DNA of 60,000 nucleotides from Nematostella vectensis (Eukaryota; Cnidaria; Anthozoa; Actiniaria; Edwardsiidae): NCBI RefSeq assembly GCF_932526225.1, contig NC_064036.1, positions 3,227,501 to 3,287,500 of the forward strand, read 5' to 3'. Shown piece by piece: positions 47,359 to 58,936 of this stretch (position 1 is its first letter; each line of letters starts with the position of its first letter). The notes under the pieces were generated by a model. It saw only the letters and a program-made list of their open reading frames with translations, ran no database searches and was not told where the DNA came from. The position numbers and the translations under genes were made by a program.

Positions 47359-50300
47359 ATTTCTCTCAAGTCGCTCTGTATTAAGAATTATACTCAATAA
47401 GATTATCTCAATTCATCTAATTTAATAGCAATAATCTTTAATTGTTATAAGCTGTTTTAATAATTATTATAAAATTGCCCAAAGACAATGGATCAAACTC
47501 GACACTGTTGTTTTGGTTTGAAAAAGTATAATTATAATTAATTATAAATTATATTATTTCATGCTTTTGCGTCGTTGCCTACATGTGGAAACCAGCTCGT
47601 TTCGCTTGTTAAGTGCTGCCATCTCTGGCTTCATAATTATAAAATGTTTCTCTGTAGTGCATAAATTACATCTCTTACTCTCCTTAGAGTATGCCTTGCT
47701 AAATAGGAGCGAGTGCTTGGCTTTTGTAATGATATCGCGCTCGTCGGTCGTGATGTTCACATGCGCTGATACAAATTCCAGTGCTCGTTCTAGTAGGTAA
47801 TAGATGGATATTAATTGTAGTCTTTCATATCAGTTCTTCTGATCTGATTCATATATCAGAACGCATTTGCAAATAACTGATTCTCGAGGACTTGTGGGAC
47901 ATGATAAAGCTCAGTCAGGCCATTGTTTTTTTTTTTTTTTTTTTTTTTTCAAATTGGCGATCTCTGTTAGATCCGCATTTCTGGTATTTTCTATCGGCCG
48001 TTCGTTCAAGGACGTCTATTTTTACGATCTCAGCAAAGTATGGCATTATTGCATTTTTTTACAGATACCATTGATAAAGGCTCGTTTGGAATTTCCACAT
48101 AAAACCAGTCTTTTAGTGACTAGTGTTACAGTAAAATATGAAATAGAGAAAGATAAACTCTATTAGTTTGCGTTTGGTTCTGCATTTTATTATAATCAAG
48201 TCGGTGCTTTAATTGATTCTAACATTCCACAGGACTACATTAAGAACTAAGATTTCGAACTACTCAACATTGGCACATCATGGATTGCGAAAAATAATGA
48301 ATCAATGCTGAAGAATTAAAAATATATTAAAAACCTTAGATCATAGCGACTCACCTGTTGAATAGGTTAATTTTGCCGATGGCTAGAAATAATGAGGCTC
48401 TTTGTCCCCTCTTTGTGCTCAAGTCGTACTCCAACACACTAAGCATGCATTCATGGACCGACCAGTATCGATTCCAATTCAACAAATCCCTAGTCTTATA
48501 GAGCTTCCCCACAGTGGAATAAAGCAAGCACGAATCTGCTTACCTTTAATTTATACTTTTGCTCGCACTACTTGACTTAAAGACAGTAAGCCACAAATCG
48601 AGCTCCAACAAGAGCGGAAGTTCTCAAACCGAAATCGAATATTTTATATGTCAGCGTCAGATGGCACGCCGGAAGACGATTGACCTTTCGTTATAGACCC
48701 TGTATCGAGCCAGCAAGATTTTTAAATCATAATACCCTAGCGATGGACAACCTCTGAGCATGTTGAGAAAAATGTCAACCGTGAGAACACATATCTATTG
48801 TGGTTTTCCTTGTTTGAACTTGTAAGTTAAAAACTTTTTAAAAAAGTTCTAATTTCGTCTACTTAAGACCCCTTGTAGTCTTTTGATTTTAAATTTAGAA
48901 TGAGATAAGCCTCCTCAATTAATCCACCATATCCATTTTCCCGGGAAAAGCTAAAAAGGGATAGTTTGCTTCTACGCTATCGTCGCAAGGAGGCAGGCGA
49001 ATACAAAAAATAATTCGAGCACACGATTTTGTCGGGCTTAGATATGTTCTGCATGTTTTATTTTCCTGTGTTGTGTGTGGGTTTACAGTATTTTTCTAGG
49101 GGAAAATCATAACATTTTTTTTCTCCCTGTTTCTCCAGGCTATTAGCAAAAGTGATTCCTCTCTTATCTACTGCTCTATGCACTATGATATCGTTAATAT
49201 TCGACTATTAATTGGTGAATATTTACCACGGGTTATAAAGCTTGATGATGAGTATATTGAATATGAGCGCATTCTTGATAAGTTAGTTGTTGATATGGGT
49301 GTGAGGATTGGTGTATTATAGAGATGAAAGATTTAGTACTTTAATTAAAAAGAGTTTTAGTTACGCGTGAATTGAGCGAAATTACACGTAACTATTGTTA
49401 CGTCTATAGTTCACTCTTGCGATTTCGTTTGTTCTTACCCTAAACATGTAGCTCTGCTAAACTCACAGCGACCGTCCCTCGACAACGAGTGCTACGCGAC
49501 GTTTTACCCCCATTTCTTTGCTTTGCTGAAAGGAAACTGAAATCACAACTCGAAACCACCGGATTACGAAATGAGTCAACATTGCTAAAAGCTGCTTTCA
49601 AAAAGAAATCACTTAATGTTTACCGAGTTTATGGTGTTTATTAGATCTTGAACAGCGCACATCCGTGAAGAGGAAGAGTGGTTTACTCTGGTACGTCACC
49701 TTACCTTAGTTGAAGTCTGTACGAGTAGGTTTCCTTTTTCGGTTTTAGCGAAATGTCAGGCTTGTACAAACATCATGACAGGTCGATGGGAAAGCTAGGA
49801 TCGCTACAGCTTCGATTTCTATAGCTCTTTAACTCTTATTGAAAGAGTATCAACTAAACGTCTGCTAATATCATTCACAATGATTAAACATGCTAAAAGC
49901 TGATTTGTCAGATTCAGATGTAGGTTCTTGTGAGCCTGAACGACCATAAATATCGAGTGAGGTAACATTTACTATTTGATGTAATATTAATTGATATGGT
50001 GTCCATCACCCCTAACACCAAGCCCTTTGTATCATATTATTGAGACGTCAAAGTGCCCCCTTTTCATTGTATTTCTTGTCTGCCTTTTTTCACCGATAAA
50101 ATTATTGTAGTAATGTTTGGACAGGACGGACGTTTTTTCCTGTGTTATTGTCAACGCCATATTAAAAATTTCCCAGAGGACCCTGGGGACAAAGCTGAAA
50201 CAGTCCTTTAACCCATATTCTAAAAGAAGAATGAAGCTCGAGTTATCTAACTGCGATAGGGGACCAAGTGTAGTCCGATTTTGAGGGAAATCCTAGTCTT

Positions 50301-50592
50301 CCAGGTCCAAGTTATTGGGTTCTACTTCATTTGAAAAGGGATCCAATCCGAGAATCTTGCTCCGCAAAGCGATGCACAAAGCTCTGTGAAGGAGGGTCCA
50401 ATCCGACACACCACCTTCCCCCACCCCCAGGGGGGGGCTGTAGCTGGGTCATTTCGGCCTTGGGGGAGTAGGGTTGGGGGGGGGTACCTAAGTCATTCCT
50501 CCCTACCCCCTCCCCCCCTTCCCTTCCCGCTTGTTAACAGGTAAGACCCTGTTTTGCGCTTTCTATATTTTTTTTCATTTTTCGCGCTAAAA
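47359..50592. other. Non-coding stretch upstream of the GPCR
   Basis: AT-rich, with a T-run of about 26 at 47924-47949 and G-runs near 50430-50485. One acceptor-preceded open frame at 49140-49321 is discussed in the findings. No gene is claimed. Confidence 0.4.
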
Positions 50593-50787
50593 TAGGCGTT
50601 TGTTGGTGTTTTCACGACGAAAACCCCGCTTTCCCCTGTTTTGGGCGCCATCTTGGATTTTTGGGCGCGCGCGAGCTGGATGCGAGAGCAAAAGGCAAAA
50701 GCTGCTCGCGCGCGGCCAAAAATCCAAGATGGCGCCCAAAACACGGGAAAGCTGGGTTTTCGTCGCGGAAGCACCAACAAACGCCTA
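50593..50787. mobile_element. 195-bp near-perfect palindrome (MITE-like)
   Basis: TAGGCGTTTGTTGGTG at the left end and CACCAACAAACGCCTA at the right, continuing inward through GGGCGCCATCTTGGATTTTT and its complement AAAAATCCAAGATGGCGCCC. Arms are about 90 bp. It yields mirror-image spurious ORFs on both strands. Confidence 0.85.
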
Positions 50788-50799
50788 CTACTAGGCTAT

Positions 50800-52430
50800 T
50801 CTGGTTGTTATCATTTAGACGCCTGCACGTTCTTGCCACTGCTCTCAAACTGACCAACCCAAGTAGTGTTTAACGGACCCGTAGATAAAAGCATCGTTGT
50901 GTAAACGTATGGATGAAGTCTTTGATTACTTAACACATTTCCACTACACCATTTTCCCGAGGGCATATCCTTACTTACGTTCATTGTATAATAATTGTCA
51001 CCTAACATTCCCGCTAAATTATTTCTTGGGTTACGTGATGTTTCTTAAACAAAATAGTCAAAGATAGCCTCATTCTTATTGAAAAGGGGAACTATAAATT
51101 TAGACGTCCCTATAAACGACACTTTTCACACTATTTTTGCTTGCACATCATAGACCCCCAAGGCATTTTTTTAAATATCTTGATTTTTCACCTTTTACAA
51201 AACAGATTTTGGGCTCAAATGCTATAAACCAGACCATACCACTTGTCTCAGATGCTTTAGAATAGAGCATACCACTAAAGTATAAAATGCCATAAACTTG
51301 AGCAGAACGCATGTGTCATGCTATATACTAATCATACCATTTGTCTCATGTCATATACTGCTATATACTAATCATACCATTTGTCTCATGTCATATACTA
51401 TCACCCTTGTATCATCCTATATACTAGATCCTACCACTAGCATAAAATGCCATAAACTAGAGTATACCGCGCTTGTATCGAATGATATAAACTAGAACAT
51501 ACCACTTGTCCAAGGCTATATACTAGATCATACCACTATATATAGATTTCATACCGCTTGTCTTTTTACTGACAGAATCATGTCAACATTTAACGAAGCA
51601 ATGGGGTTACCTTTTATGAAGCTTTAGTCTTTAACGGTATAAGCAAATCGATATTCTTCACAAGCTTCGCTAAGTGCATCTCTTTGATCCGTTTGCTTTT
51701 GACGTCATATAATTTTTAGCAGCATTTTAATTCTTTTTTCTGCAATATAACCTCGCGGTAGCCATCATTTCCCAGGCCCAAGTGGGATAACCAAGACCAG
51801 AGATATCCTGTTATTGGTTCGAAGCACCATTTAGTGAGAAAACTGATAATAATTGATAAAGTAACAGTTAATAACAACATGAACCTTTTATCTTATGTAC
51901 CTAAAACCAGCTTAAAAGCAGACCATGTTGAGGCCTATCGGCTTAGGAATAATTTCAAACCCTAAGATCATGTAACGCCTGTTGTTGCTTGGTTCTGGTT
52001 GTTATCATTCAGATGTCTGCACGTTCTTCTAACTTCTCTCAAACAGACCAACCCAAGTAGCGTTTAATGGACCCGTAGATAAAAGCATCGTTGTGTAAAC
52101 ATATGGATGAAGTCTCTGATTACTTAACACATTTCCACCACACCATTTCCCCCCGGGCATATCCTTACTTACTTTCGTTGTATAATAATTGTCACCTAAC
52201 ATTCCCGCTAAATTATTTCTTGGGTTACGTGATGTTTCGTAAACAAAATAGTCAAAGATAGACTCATTCTTATTGAAAAAAGGAACTATAAATTCAGACG
52301 TCCCTATAAAAGAGGCAACTTTTCACACTATTTTTGCTTGCACTTCATAAGCCCCAGGGCATTTTTTGAATATCTTGATTTTTCACCTTTCTCAAAACAG
52401 ATTTTGGGCTCAAATGCTAAACTAGACCAT
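50800..52430 (+). repeat. Direct duplication of about 420 bp
   Basis: 50800-51220 (TTCTGGTTGTTATCATTTAG, CCCGTAGATAAAAGCATCGT, TTGTATAATAATTGTCACCT) recurs at about 51993-52420 with some 90-95 percent identity by eye. Short tandem copies of CATACCATTTGTCTCATG and CTATATACTA lie between (51280-51550). Confidence 0.85.
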
Positions 52431-53147
52431 AAATAATACCGCTTGTCTCACATGTTACCTAGAGTATGTCACTTCTCTGAAATTATTCCTACCAGGAAGC
52501 TTTAAAGCAGACCATGTTGAGACATTAAAATAGCGGCTTTTGAGGCCTATCACGTTTTATTTTCCTCGAACCTTCACATGTGGCTATTTAAACCTTTGTT
52601 CTAGTTTCTGCGCGCTCAGGCTCATCCTGTCGCTATTCGCTTCCTTAAAGATTTACACTCAAGGTAAATACCAAAAAAAAAGAAGCCCCGCAGAAATATT
52701 CAACAACATTTCACTGTTTCGCGAGAATAACCGTCGAAAAACGGATATGGCGGAATGATTTTATGAATTTAAAAAATATTTGGGGGGGGGGAGAAGGGTG
52801 CCGAGGGGAGTTCCTCGTTGAGACAGTTTGCAAAACTTGAACGAGTTGTTTAAATAAAACTCCAAATAAATAAGAAAACTATTGAAACTTTTGTTTATAT
52901 TCTACGTGCTCAATTTTCGCTCGATTTTTGTTAACACAAATTATTGAATTAACTTACCACGAGCCAAACACCACAGAACAGTATGCTTGAGTGATTAAGA
53001 GAGCATGACGTATGCCGACAATTGAATTCGTTGTTCTAATAAAACTTTTAAAATACGAGACTTGCGAATAAATAGAGAGTTAGGCAGACTCGCAGACGAA
53101 TTGCTGGACGTCCACGTGAAAATGCTACTACAAACAGGACTTCGTCA
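52431..53147. other. Non-coding stretch
   Basis: AT-rich with a G-run at 52782-52790. AAGCAGACCATGTTGAG at about 52505 repeats 51918, extending the duplication above. No gene seen. Confidence 0.35.
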
Positions 53148-53151
53148 TTGT

Positions 53152-53410
53152 CATGGATGGATGGATGGATGATGGATGGATGGATGGATGGATGGATGGA
53201 TGGATTGATTGATGGATGGATGGATGGATGGATGGATGGATGGATGGATGGATGGGTGGGTGGATGGATGGATGGATGGATGGATGGATGGATGGATGGA
53301 TGGATGGATGGATGGATGGATGGTTGGATGGATGGATGGATGGATGGGTGGATGGGTGGATGGGTGGGTGGGTGGGTGGGTGGTTGGTTGGGTGGGTGGG
53401 TGGATGGATG
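53152..53410 (+). repeat. GGAT/GGGT tetranucleotide microsatellite
   Basis: Uninterrupted GGAT units with GGTT and GGGT variants toward the right. It creates spurious Trp-Met-Asp-Gly and Ile-His-Pro-Ser frames on the two strands. Confidence 0.95.
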
Positions 53411-53625
53411 TTGTATTTTCGAAAAGAAAGAATTGTTGGCTTCTCGAAGAGGCACATTTTCGCAGCCAGTGGTGTTTGGCATGTCCGAATTAAAAAAAAT
53501 TCTTAATGTGCAAAAAGAGAGGGTCTCGATCATAAATAAGGGTTTTATAAACAAACTAGGTGGTGTGCGCGACAAGGGGACACATGGCTGTTAACACAAT
53601 TACAGTTGTTTCCGGTAAATTGGCT

Positions 53626-55556
53626 CTTAAGGTTACGCGCCGAGGTTGTTTTGGCTAAACAGCTTTTACTAAGTTTCCTATAGAAGACTCATTTTCGGCT
53701 CGATTTTCGTTAATTTTTCAGATTTTATAAATACATCTATGCTTTGTGAGATCCCGCAAGATTCTCTTGTTTGAAACCAAATTATTTTTTTTTCATGCAA
53801 GGTAAATGGAAGCATTTTTTTATATTAAAATAAAAATATCGAAATCTGCGCGATGAATTTTTTTTTTAAATTCACAGTAACACCTAATAATACTCCAGCT
53901 TGAAGCACACGAATTTTTGGCTTAAAACTGACCTGTCAAACTTCGCCATTGCTAAATCTTTATTTTACGCCAAAATTGTCCTCGCAATATTTGAAAAAAT
54001 TAATTCATTATTGCCTACAAAGATCCAACCCCAGAATTTACGCACCCTGCTAAGTCCACACCCTAAGGCAACTTGTGTGAAAGGGGCAAGAGGACCAGTG
54101 TTGCACAAGAATAAATTCCAGATGGTCAATTCGAGAGTATTTTTATTAAGATAATTTGAAAACTAAAGAATTTATTCCTTTTCACTATTTGAGCCCAAGC
54201 CGCGCCTCTTCTAAACTATCACCCGAGATCAAATGCATCCCGGGTTGAGCATTTCATACAGATATCTCCTATTCTATTCCATTTGGTTAAGCTACCGCCT
54301 TTGAACTCTTTTTCTAGACTTCACCCGTTTAACCGTTTCGATTCTTTCAAATAAAAAATACATAAAGTACAAAACAAAAACCCGTCATGTTCTAAGTCGC
54401 ATTTTACTCATAGAAAGAGAGATGCTGGATAGCGGGGGTGGGTGTGGAGCTAGAGAACCCCAAGTCGAGTGAAAAATTTTAAAAACGTAGACAAAAAAAA
54501 CGTGCGAAATAACTGTCAAAAAACTGCGAAATTGCAACTTTTTGATAGCGATGTTTTCTTTTTCAGTGAGAGGGGGTTATGTGTGTTTTATGTGATTCTT
54601 ATCTATAGTTTTTCATAAATTTCCTCTTCAAAATATATACCCGTAGCAGTTTTTTTATATTCTTCCGTAAGACTGTATAGAGTGTTTCTTTCAGCGTTCA
54701 CATCTTCACAGTAAGCGTTCTCACAGAATAGAGATATCTGTACGAAATGCACAACCCGGGATCTCAGTTCCGCTCGTGCAACTTTGTCACATGTGAAACA
54801 AACAAGGCAGCTATCGTCGATTACCAGTGTGACACTAGTGTGGGCTTCGTTTTACGCGCGTTCAGATACTCAACTTTTGATTCTAATTTCTCATAAACGC
54901 AGGTTCGACATACAACTACATCAAGCAAGTACTTTCGGTAAGGCCTATTTTACCAATAGCGTCGGGTAATAGTTTGGAAGATGAGCGGGTTGCGTTAAAA
55001 TGTTGAAAAGCAAACATTCTTTACTTTTCAAATTATCTTAACAAAAATACTCTCGAATTGACTATCTGGAATTTATTCTCGTGCAACACTGGTCCTTTTG
55101 CCCCTCTCACACAAGTTGCCTTAGGGTTTGGACTTAGCAGGGGGCGTAAATTCGGGGATGGATCTTTGTAGGCAAGAGTGCATTTATTTTTTCAAATATT
55201 GCAAGGACAATTTTGGCGTGAAATAAAGATTCATCAATCGCGAAGTTTGACAGGTCAGTTCTAAGCCAAAAATTCGTGTGCTTCAAGCTGGAGTATTGTT
55301 AGGTGTTGCTGTAGATTTATAAAAAAAAATTCATCGCGCAGATTTCGAGATTTTTATTTTAATATAAAAATATTACTTCCTTTTAACTGAAAAAAAATAA
55401 TTTGATTTCCAAGAAGAGTGAATCTAGCGGAATCTGATAAAGCATAGTGAATTAATAAAATCTGAAAAATTTACGAAAATCGCGCCGAAAATGAGTCTTC
55501 TGTAGGCGGAATTAGTATAAGCTGTTTAGCCAAAACAACTTCGGCGCGCCACCTTA
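53626..55556. mobile_element. 1.9-kb element with about 530-bp inverted terminal repeats
   Basis: The left arm (about 53626-54170) begins CTTAAGGTTACGCGCCGAGG and contains TTTTGGCTAAACAGCTT and GGACCAGTGTTGCACAAGAA. The right arm (about 55020-55556) is its diverged reverse complement, ending GCGCCACCTTAAG. The roughly 850-bp centre (54171-55019) has no credible coding region, so it is non-autonomous. Confidence 0.85.
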
Positions 55557-57427
55557 AGTCACTTGGTATTTTCAGAATGAATGCTATTTACGTAGTTCAT
55601 ATTATAGATCAAGTAAAAATATTGTATAATCTAGAAATGCGTAAGATGTGAGATACGTCATTTTTATGTCAGCAACTATATAATAAATCTTATGTCAAGA
55701 AATTGTGCTTTTTGTTGTCTGTAAACAATTTTATTGGAGAAGGTTTTCTTACTCTCACGTATATTAAATGTATTCAGCTATAATTTGCGTAAGAGCTGGC
55801 GGACACATGCTTGAGAGTCCAGCGTACTTTGCGTGGGAGCGCCCGCAAAGTACCCTGGATCCTCGAGCGTGTGACGGACGGTGACACGTGAGGCTAGCTT
55901 TGTAACCTCGCATGTTTATCAGAAATAAACCAGGCCTACCCTTGTACCCGCGCCTTTTTAAGGGATTGTGCTAAGCCTAGCCTTTCGTGGTTCACGCTTT
56001 CTTTACAATTTCGTAATTCAATGGGTGGGGTTTTGGCTTTCGCCTCCAAAAAAATAATGATTCACATCATGCTAAAATAAAAGCGCCTATGTTAGGGTTT
56101 GTGAGAAAATAGCCACCAGAGTGAGAAAATAGCATCCCTGCATGAAGGGGATTATCTTCGCCTCGTGATGTTAACAGAAGAGTCATAGAAGAACCACGTG
56201 TGACCCCTGACTAATAGAGTAATGAAGGTCATCGCCATCGAAGGGACATCAATCTACACATTTGCATCATCGCTCGACAGCTTGTTAAACTCAGTAACAC
56301 AACGGCATTGTTAAACCTACTGAGTGTTCGCATGTGGGACCCTCGCGACCTTTACCTTTTTATGATTTTTCCCCAGTTAGAAAAGTATTACTGGGGACAA
56401 CGAAAAAGCGAAGGGCTTCGGCGCTCTTTGACGCAAATTATTTATTTCCCTTATCCCAGGTGTGTGTACAGCAATGTCTATATGGCAAACGAGGCAGAAA
56501 ATGTCAAAATAGGTTTACCTTTTCGAGTTTCTCTTTGATTTCCGTCAAATCATTGAACCACGAATGTTAAAAGATCCTTTGTCAGCCACGCCTTTATTAT
56601 TATTATTTTTTTCAATATTTGAAAAAAACTAAATGATTGTCCAGAATACTTTATCTACCAAATTCTATATAAAAAAACTATTTTCATTGGAATCTGATGA
56701 TTTGCGATGGTTTTAAAGGGGCATTTTTGGAGGGCGATTCAAATTAAAGTCAAACTAAAACTTCTCATGAAAAAAAAGCATGCAGCTATAAAAGTTCGAC
56801 CATTTTATATAATCGCTGCTGTTCTTTCACTCAGTACTAACTTTCCTTTTGCCAAGCGCAGCGGGGGGTTTCATATTCCGTATTAATTGCTTTCATAGAT
56901 CAGTCTAACTGAATATTAGTCACCTGTTCAGAGTAGATGTTATTGCTCTTTTTTCACGCGGGCGTTTTATAATTTTTATTTTTTGTGGTTGTCTGGAAGC
57001 CTGCAAAATATCATCAAGCGAAAGCGAAATCACATTATTTTTGGGGTGAAATTTTGGTGCGAGCAATCGTATCGTCTATTTTGTTGTGTCAAGATTTGAT
57101 TATTTTATTGTCTCATGTTCGTTCTTAGAAAGGTTAGTTAACTTAATAGTGACTTAGCATTAAATATACCCTTAGCTTGCTAGAACCGATAATTAAAGGA
57201 GCGGTACTTCATAAATAGCAATTAATTCATCATTTCATAATGAAAAAGTGTTTTTTGCCTATTACGGATAAAGTGTTCATATGCCCTAAGGTTAAATAAC
57301 GGTCCTTAATTTAATACTTTCAAATTAACGTGTTGTTTTTTAATGAAGAACACACGGTGAGTTAAATGACAGTTACGTCGTGTTTATGTGTTGTCAGGCA
57401 GTTTAGCTTGGAGCGTTTATGCGCCTG
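55557..57427. other. Non-coding stretch upstream of the peptide precursor
   Basis: AT-rich. A hairpin at about 55821-55860 pairs GTACTTTGCG with CGCAAAGTAC. No gene supported. Confidence 0.4.
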
Positions 57428-57435
57428 TATAAAAA
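57428..57435 (+). promoter_or_regulatory. TATA box of the peptide-precursor gene
   Basis: TATAAAAA at 57428, 60 nt upstream of ATG 57488, with room for a start site near 57458 and a short 5' UTR ending in CACC before the ATG. Confidence 0.6.
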
Positions 57436-57487
57436 CCCTCCACCATATCCATCATACCACTTGACCGCTGCGAAGACCACCTTCACC

Positions 57488-57953
57488 ATGAAGACACGCA
57501 CCTTAATCTTTCTTATATGTGCAGCCATTTTACCCATGTGGATTTCTGGAGCATCGACTGCTAGTACCCAGTGGCCCCCCAATCGTGAAAACCTGCCGAG
57601 TAATAGACTGTTTCAAGTAGAAAAGCGTACCCCCCAGCGTAGACCGTGCTTCGGAGGATTCTGTAACACCCTCGTGGATCGTACTGATTACCCTGCTGCG
57701 AAGATTGATAGAGATCTTGGCTCATGGGTGCGCCGGGAGCCTCAGAGAGGGCTTTGCATGGCTGGACGTTGCCGAAAAGATACCGATGGCCAAGAGAAGA
57801 AGACAGACGGCAAATTTACCAGAGAATCCCTAGCACTTGTTATGCCTCGACGAGGACAAGCGAAGACGGCCCCGAACCTCGGCCTACCAGTGGTCCGTGA
57901 GCCACCAAGAGGAGTCTGCATGGCTGGTCGATGCCGTAAAGAAGTCATTCCCG
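57488..57953 (+). CDS. Secreted precursor with repeated C-x4-C peptides, exon 1
   Basis: The start is ATG 57488 in a good context (CACCATGA); the in-frame ATG 57419 lies before the TATA box and is rejected. Residues 1-21 form a signal peptide (TLIFLICAAILPMWISG). The propeptide contains three related cassettes: PQRRPCFGGFCN preceded by KR, PQRGLCMAGRCRK and PPRGVCMAGRCRK both preceded by RE. Each has two cysteines four residues apart, probably a small disulfide ring, and dibasic or acidic flanks like those of cnidarian neuropeptide precursors. TCCCG|GTAAGA at 57953/57954 is a strong donor, so the frame running on to 57988 is probably intronic and later exons exist. A neuropeptide precursor is the best guess; a secreted venom-type peptide cannot be excluded. 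Confidence 0.65.
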
Positions 57954-58657
57954 GTAAGATATGTGTAAGGGCGTTCATGAGGATTTAAGTCCAGTAAATC
58001 TACGTCAAAAAAGGGGCTAACATCGGACTTATTGCAGCACAATATTTTTTAACGGTCTCTTGCACACAAAGTATCTAGGAATTGTGGAACATGGCTGCTA
58101 CTGAAGTTGGGGATAAATTCTGTTGCTCTCTTAGCTGTCCTGTTAGCAGCTGCCGGTGCGCGGATGTAGGGTGATGAAACAAGCTTCTTAAACGATGCCG
58201 CCTTTCCTACCCGTATTCATGAAAGGTGGTTTCACAACCCAGAAGCGCATGGATCAAAAAGCAAAAAATAAAATGAGAAATAGAAATAGCATAAAAACTT
58301 TTCCATAGCAGCTCATTTATGTCCTTCGTTCCCCACATCTTCGTGTAGATTTGGATTTCGTCAACAACAGGGGTGATGCTAATCGTGTGGACGATTTTAC
58401 CGCAGCTTTCCACATAAGCAATCATATATTCGATTCTCCATCAGCTTGCGTGTCCATTGTGCCACAACCGCTTTCCCTCGGGTACTTGCTCAACATTTAA
58501 ATAAAATTCTGCCACACTCACCATAGAGTCTTACAATGCTGGAGGAAAACTTTCAGAGCTCAAAGGAGAAATGTTGTTCAAGGTCTTCTGGGGATGAGCA
58601 GCTAGAATTGAGCGCTGAAACGAGAGCTGTAACATGTACGACGTCATTGGCAATGAG
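57954..58657. other. Probable intron of the peptide-precursor gene
   Basis: No second peptide exon with the C-x4-C pattern was found here. AT-rich with no other recognised element. Confidence 0.35.
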
Positions 58658-58936
58658 CAGGGGCGAATACAGGGGGGTGGATTGGGTGGATATCCACCCC
58701 TCTTTTTTAATAAAAAAATTGAAAAGTCGCTTTGTTTGAAGAGAATAAATGTCCGAGGGACGGGAGGTACTGTCAAATTTCCTTCGCCTTATTGACGTTG
58801 CTGACATGACAAATCCAATTCAGCGTGAAGTATTGTAAGATCTATGTAGTGACCTACCAAAAACCACTGGATCAGTTATAAGCCGTCTATCCGTCCATTA
58901 TCCACCCCCCATTTTGAAATCCTGGATTCGCCCCTG
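58658..58936. mobile_element. hAT-like MITE, 279 bp
   Basis: Termini CAGGGGCGAATACAGG and CCTGGATTCGCCCCTG, inner repeats GGGTGG and CCACCCCC, and flanks ATGAG and ATGGG (5 bp, one mismatch). Non-coding. Confidence 0.8.

Noticed and set aside
53048-53594. Frames with Trp-Met-Asp-Gly or Ile-His-Pro-Ser repeats on both strands
   Set aside because: Translation of the GGAT microsatellite.
55821-55860. tRNA-like hairpin
   Set aside because: One stem only, no cloverleaf, no A/B box promoter; probably a small palindrome. No convincing tRNA or rRNA was seen anywhere in the window.
57954-57988. C-terminal extension of the peptide precursor to 57988
   Set aside because: Follows a strong splice donor (CCG|GTAAGA) and is probably intronic.
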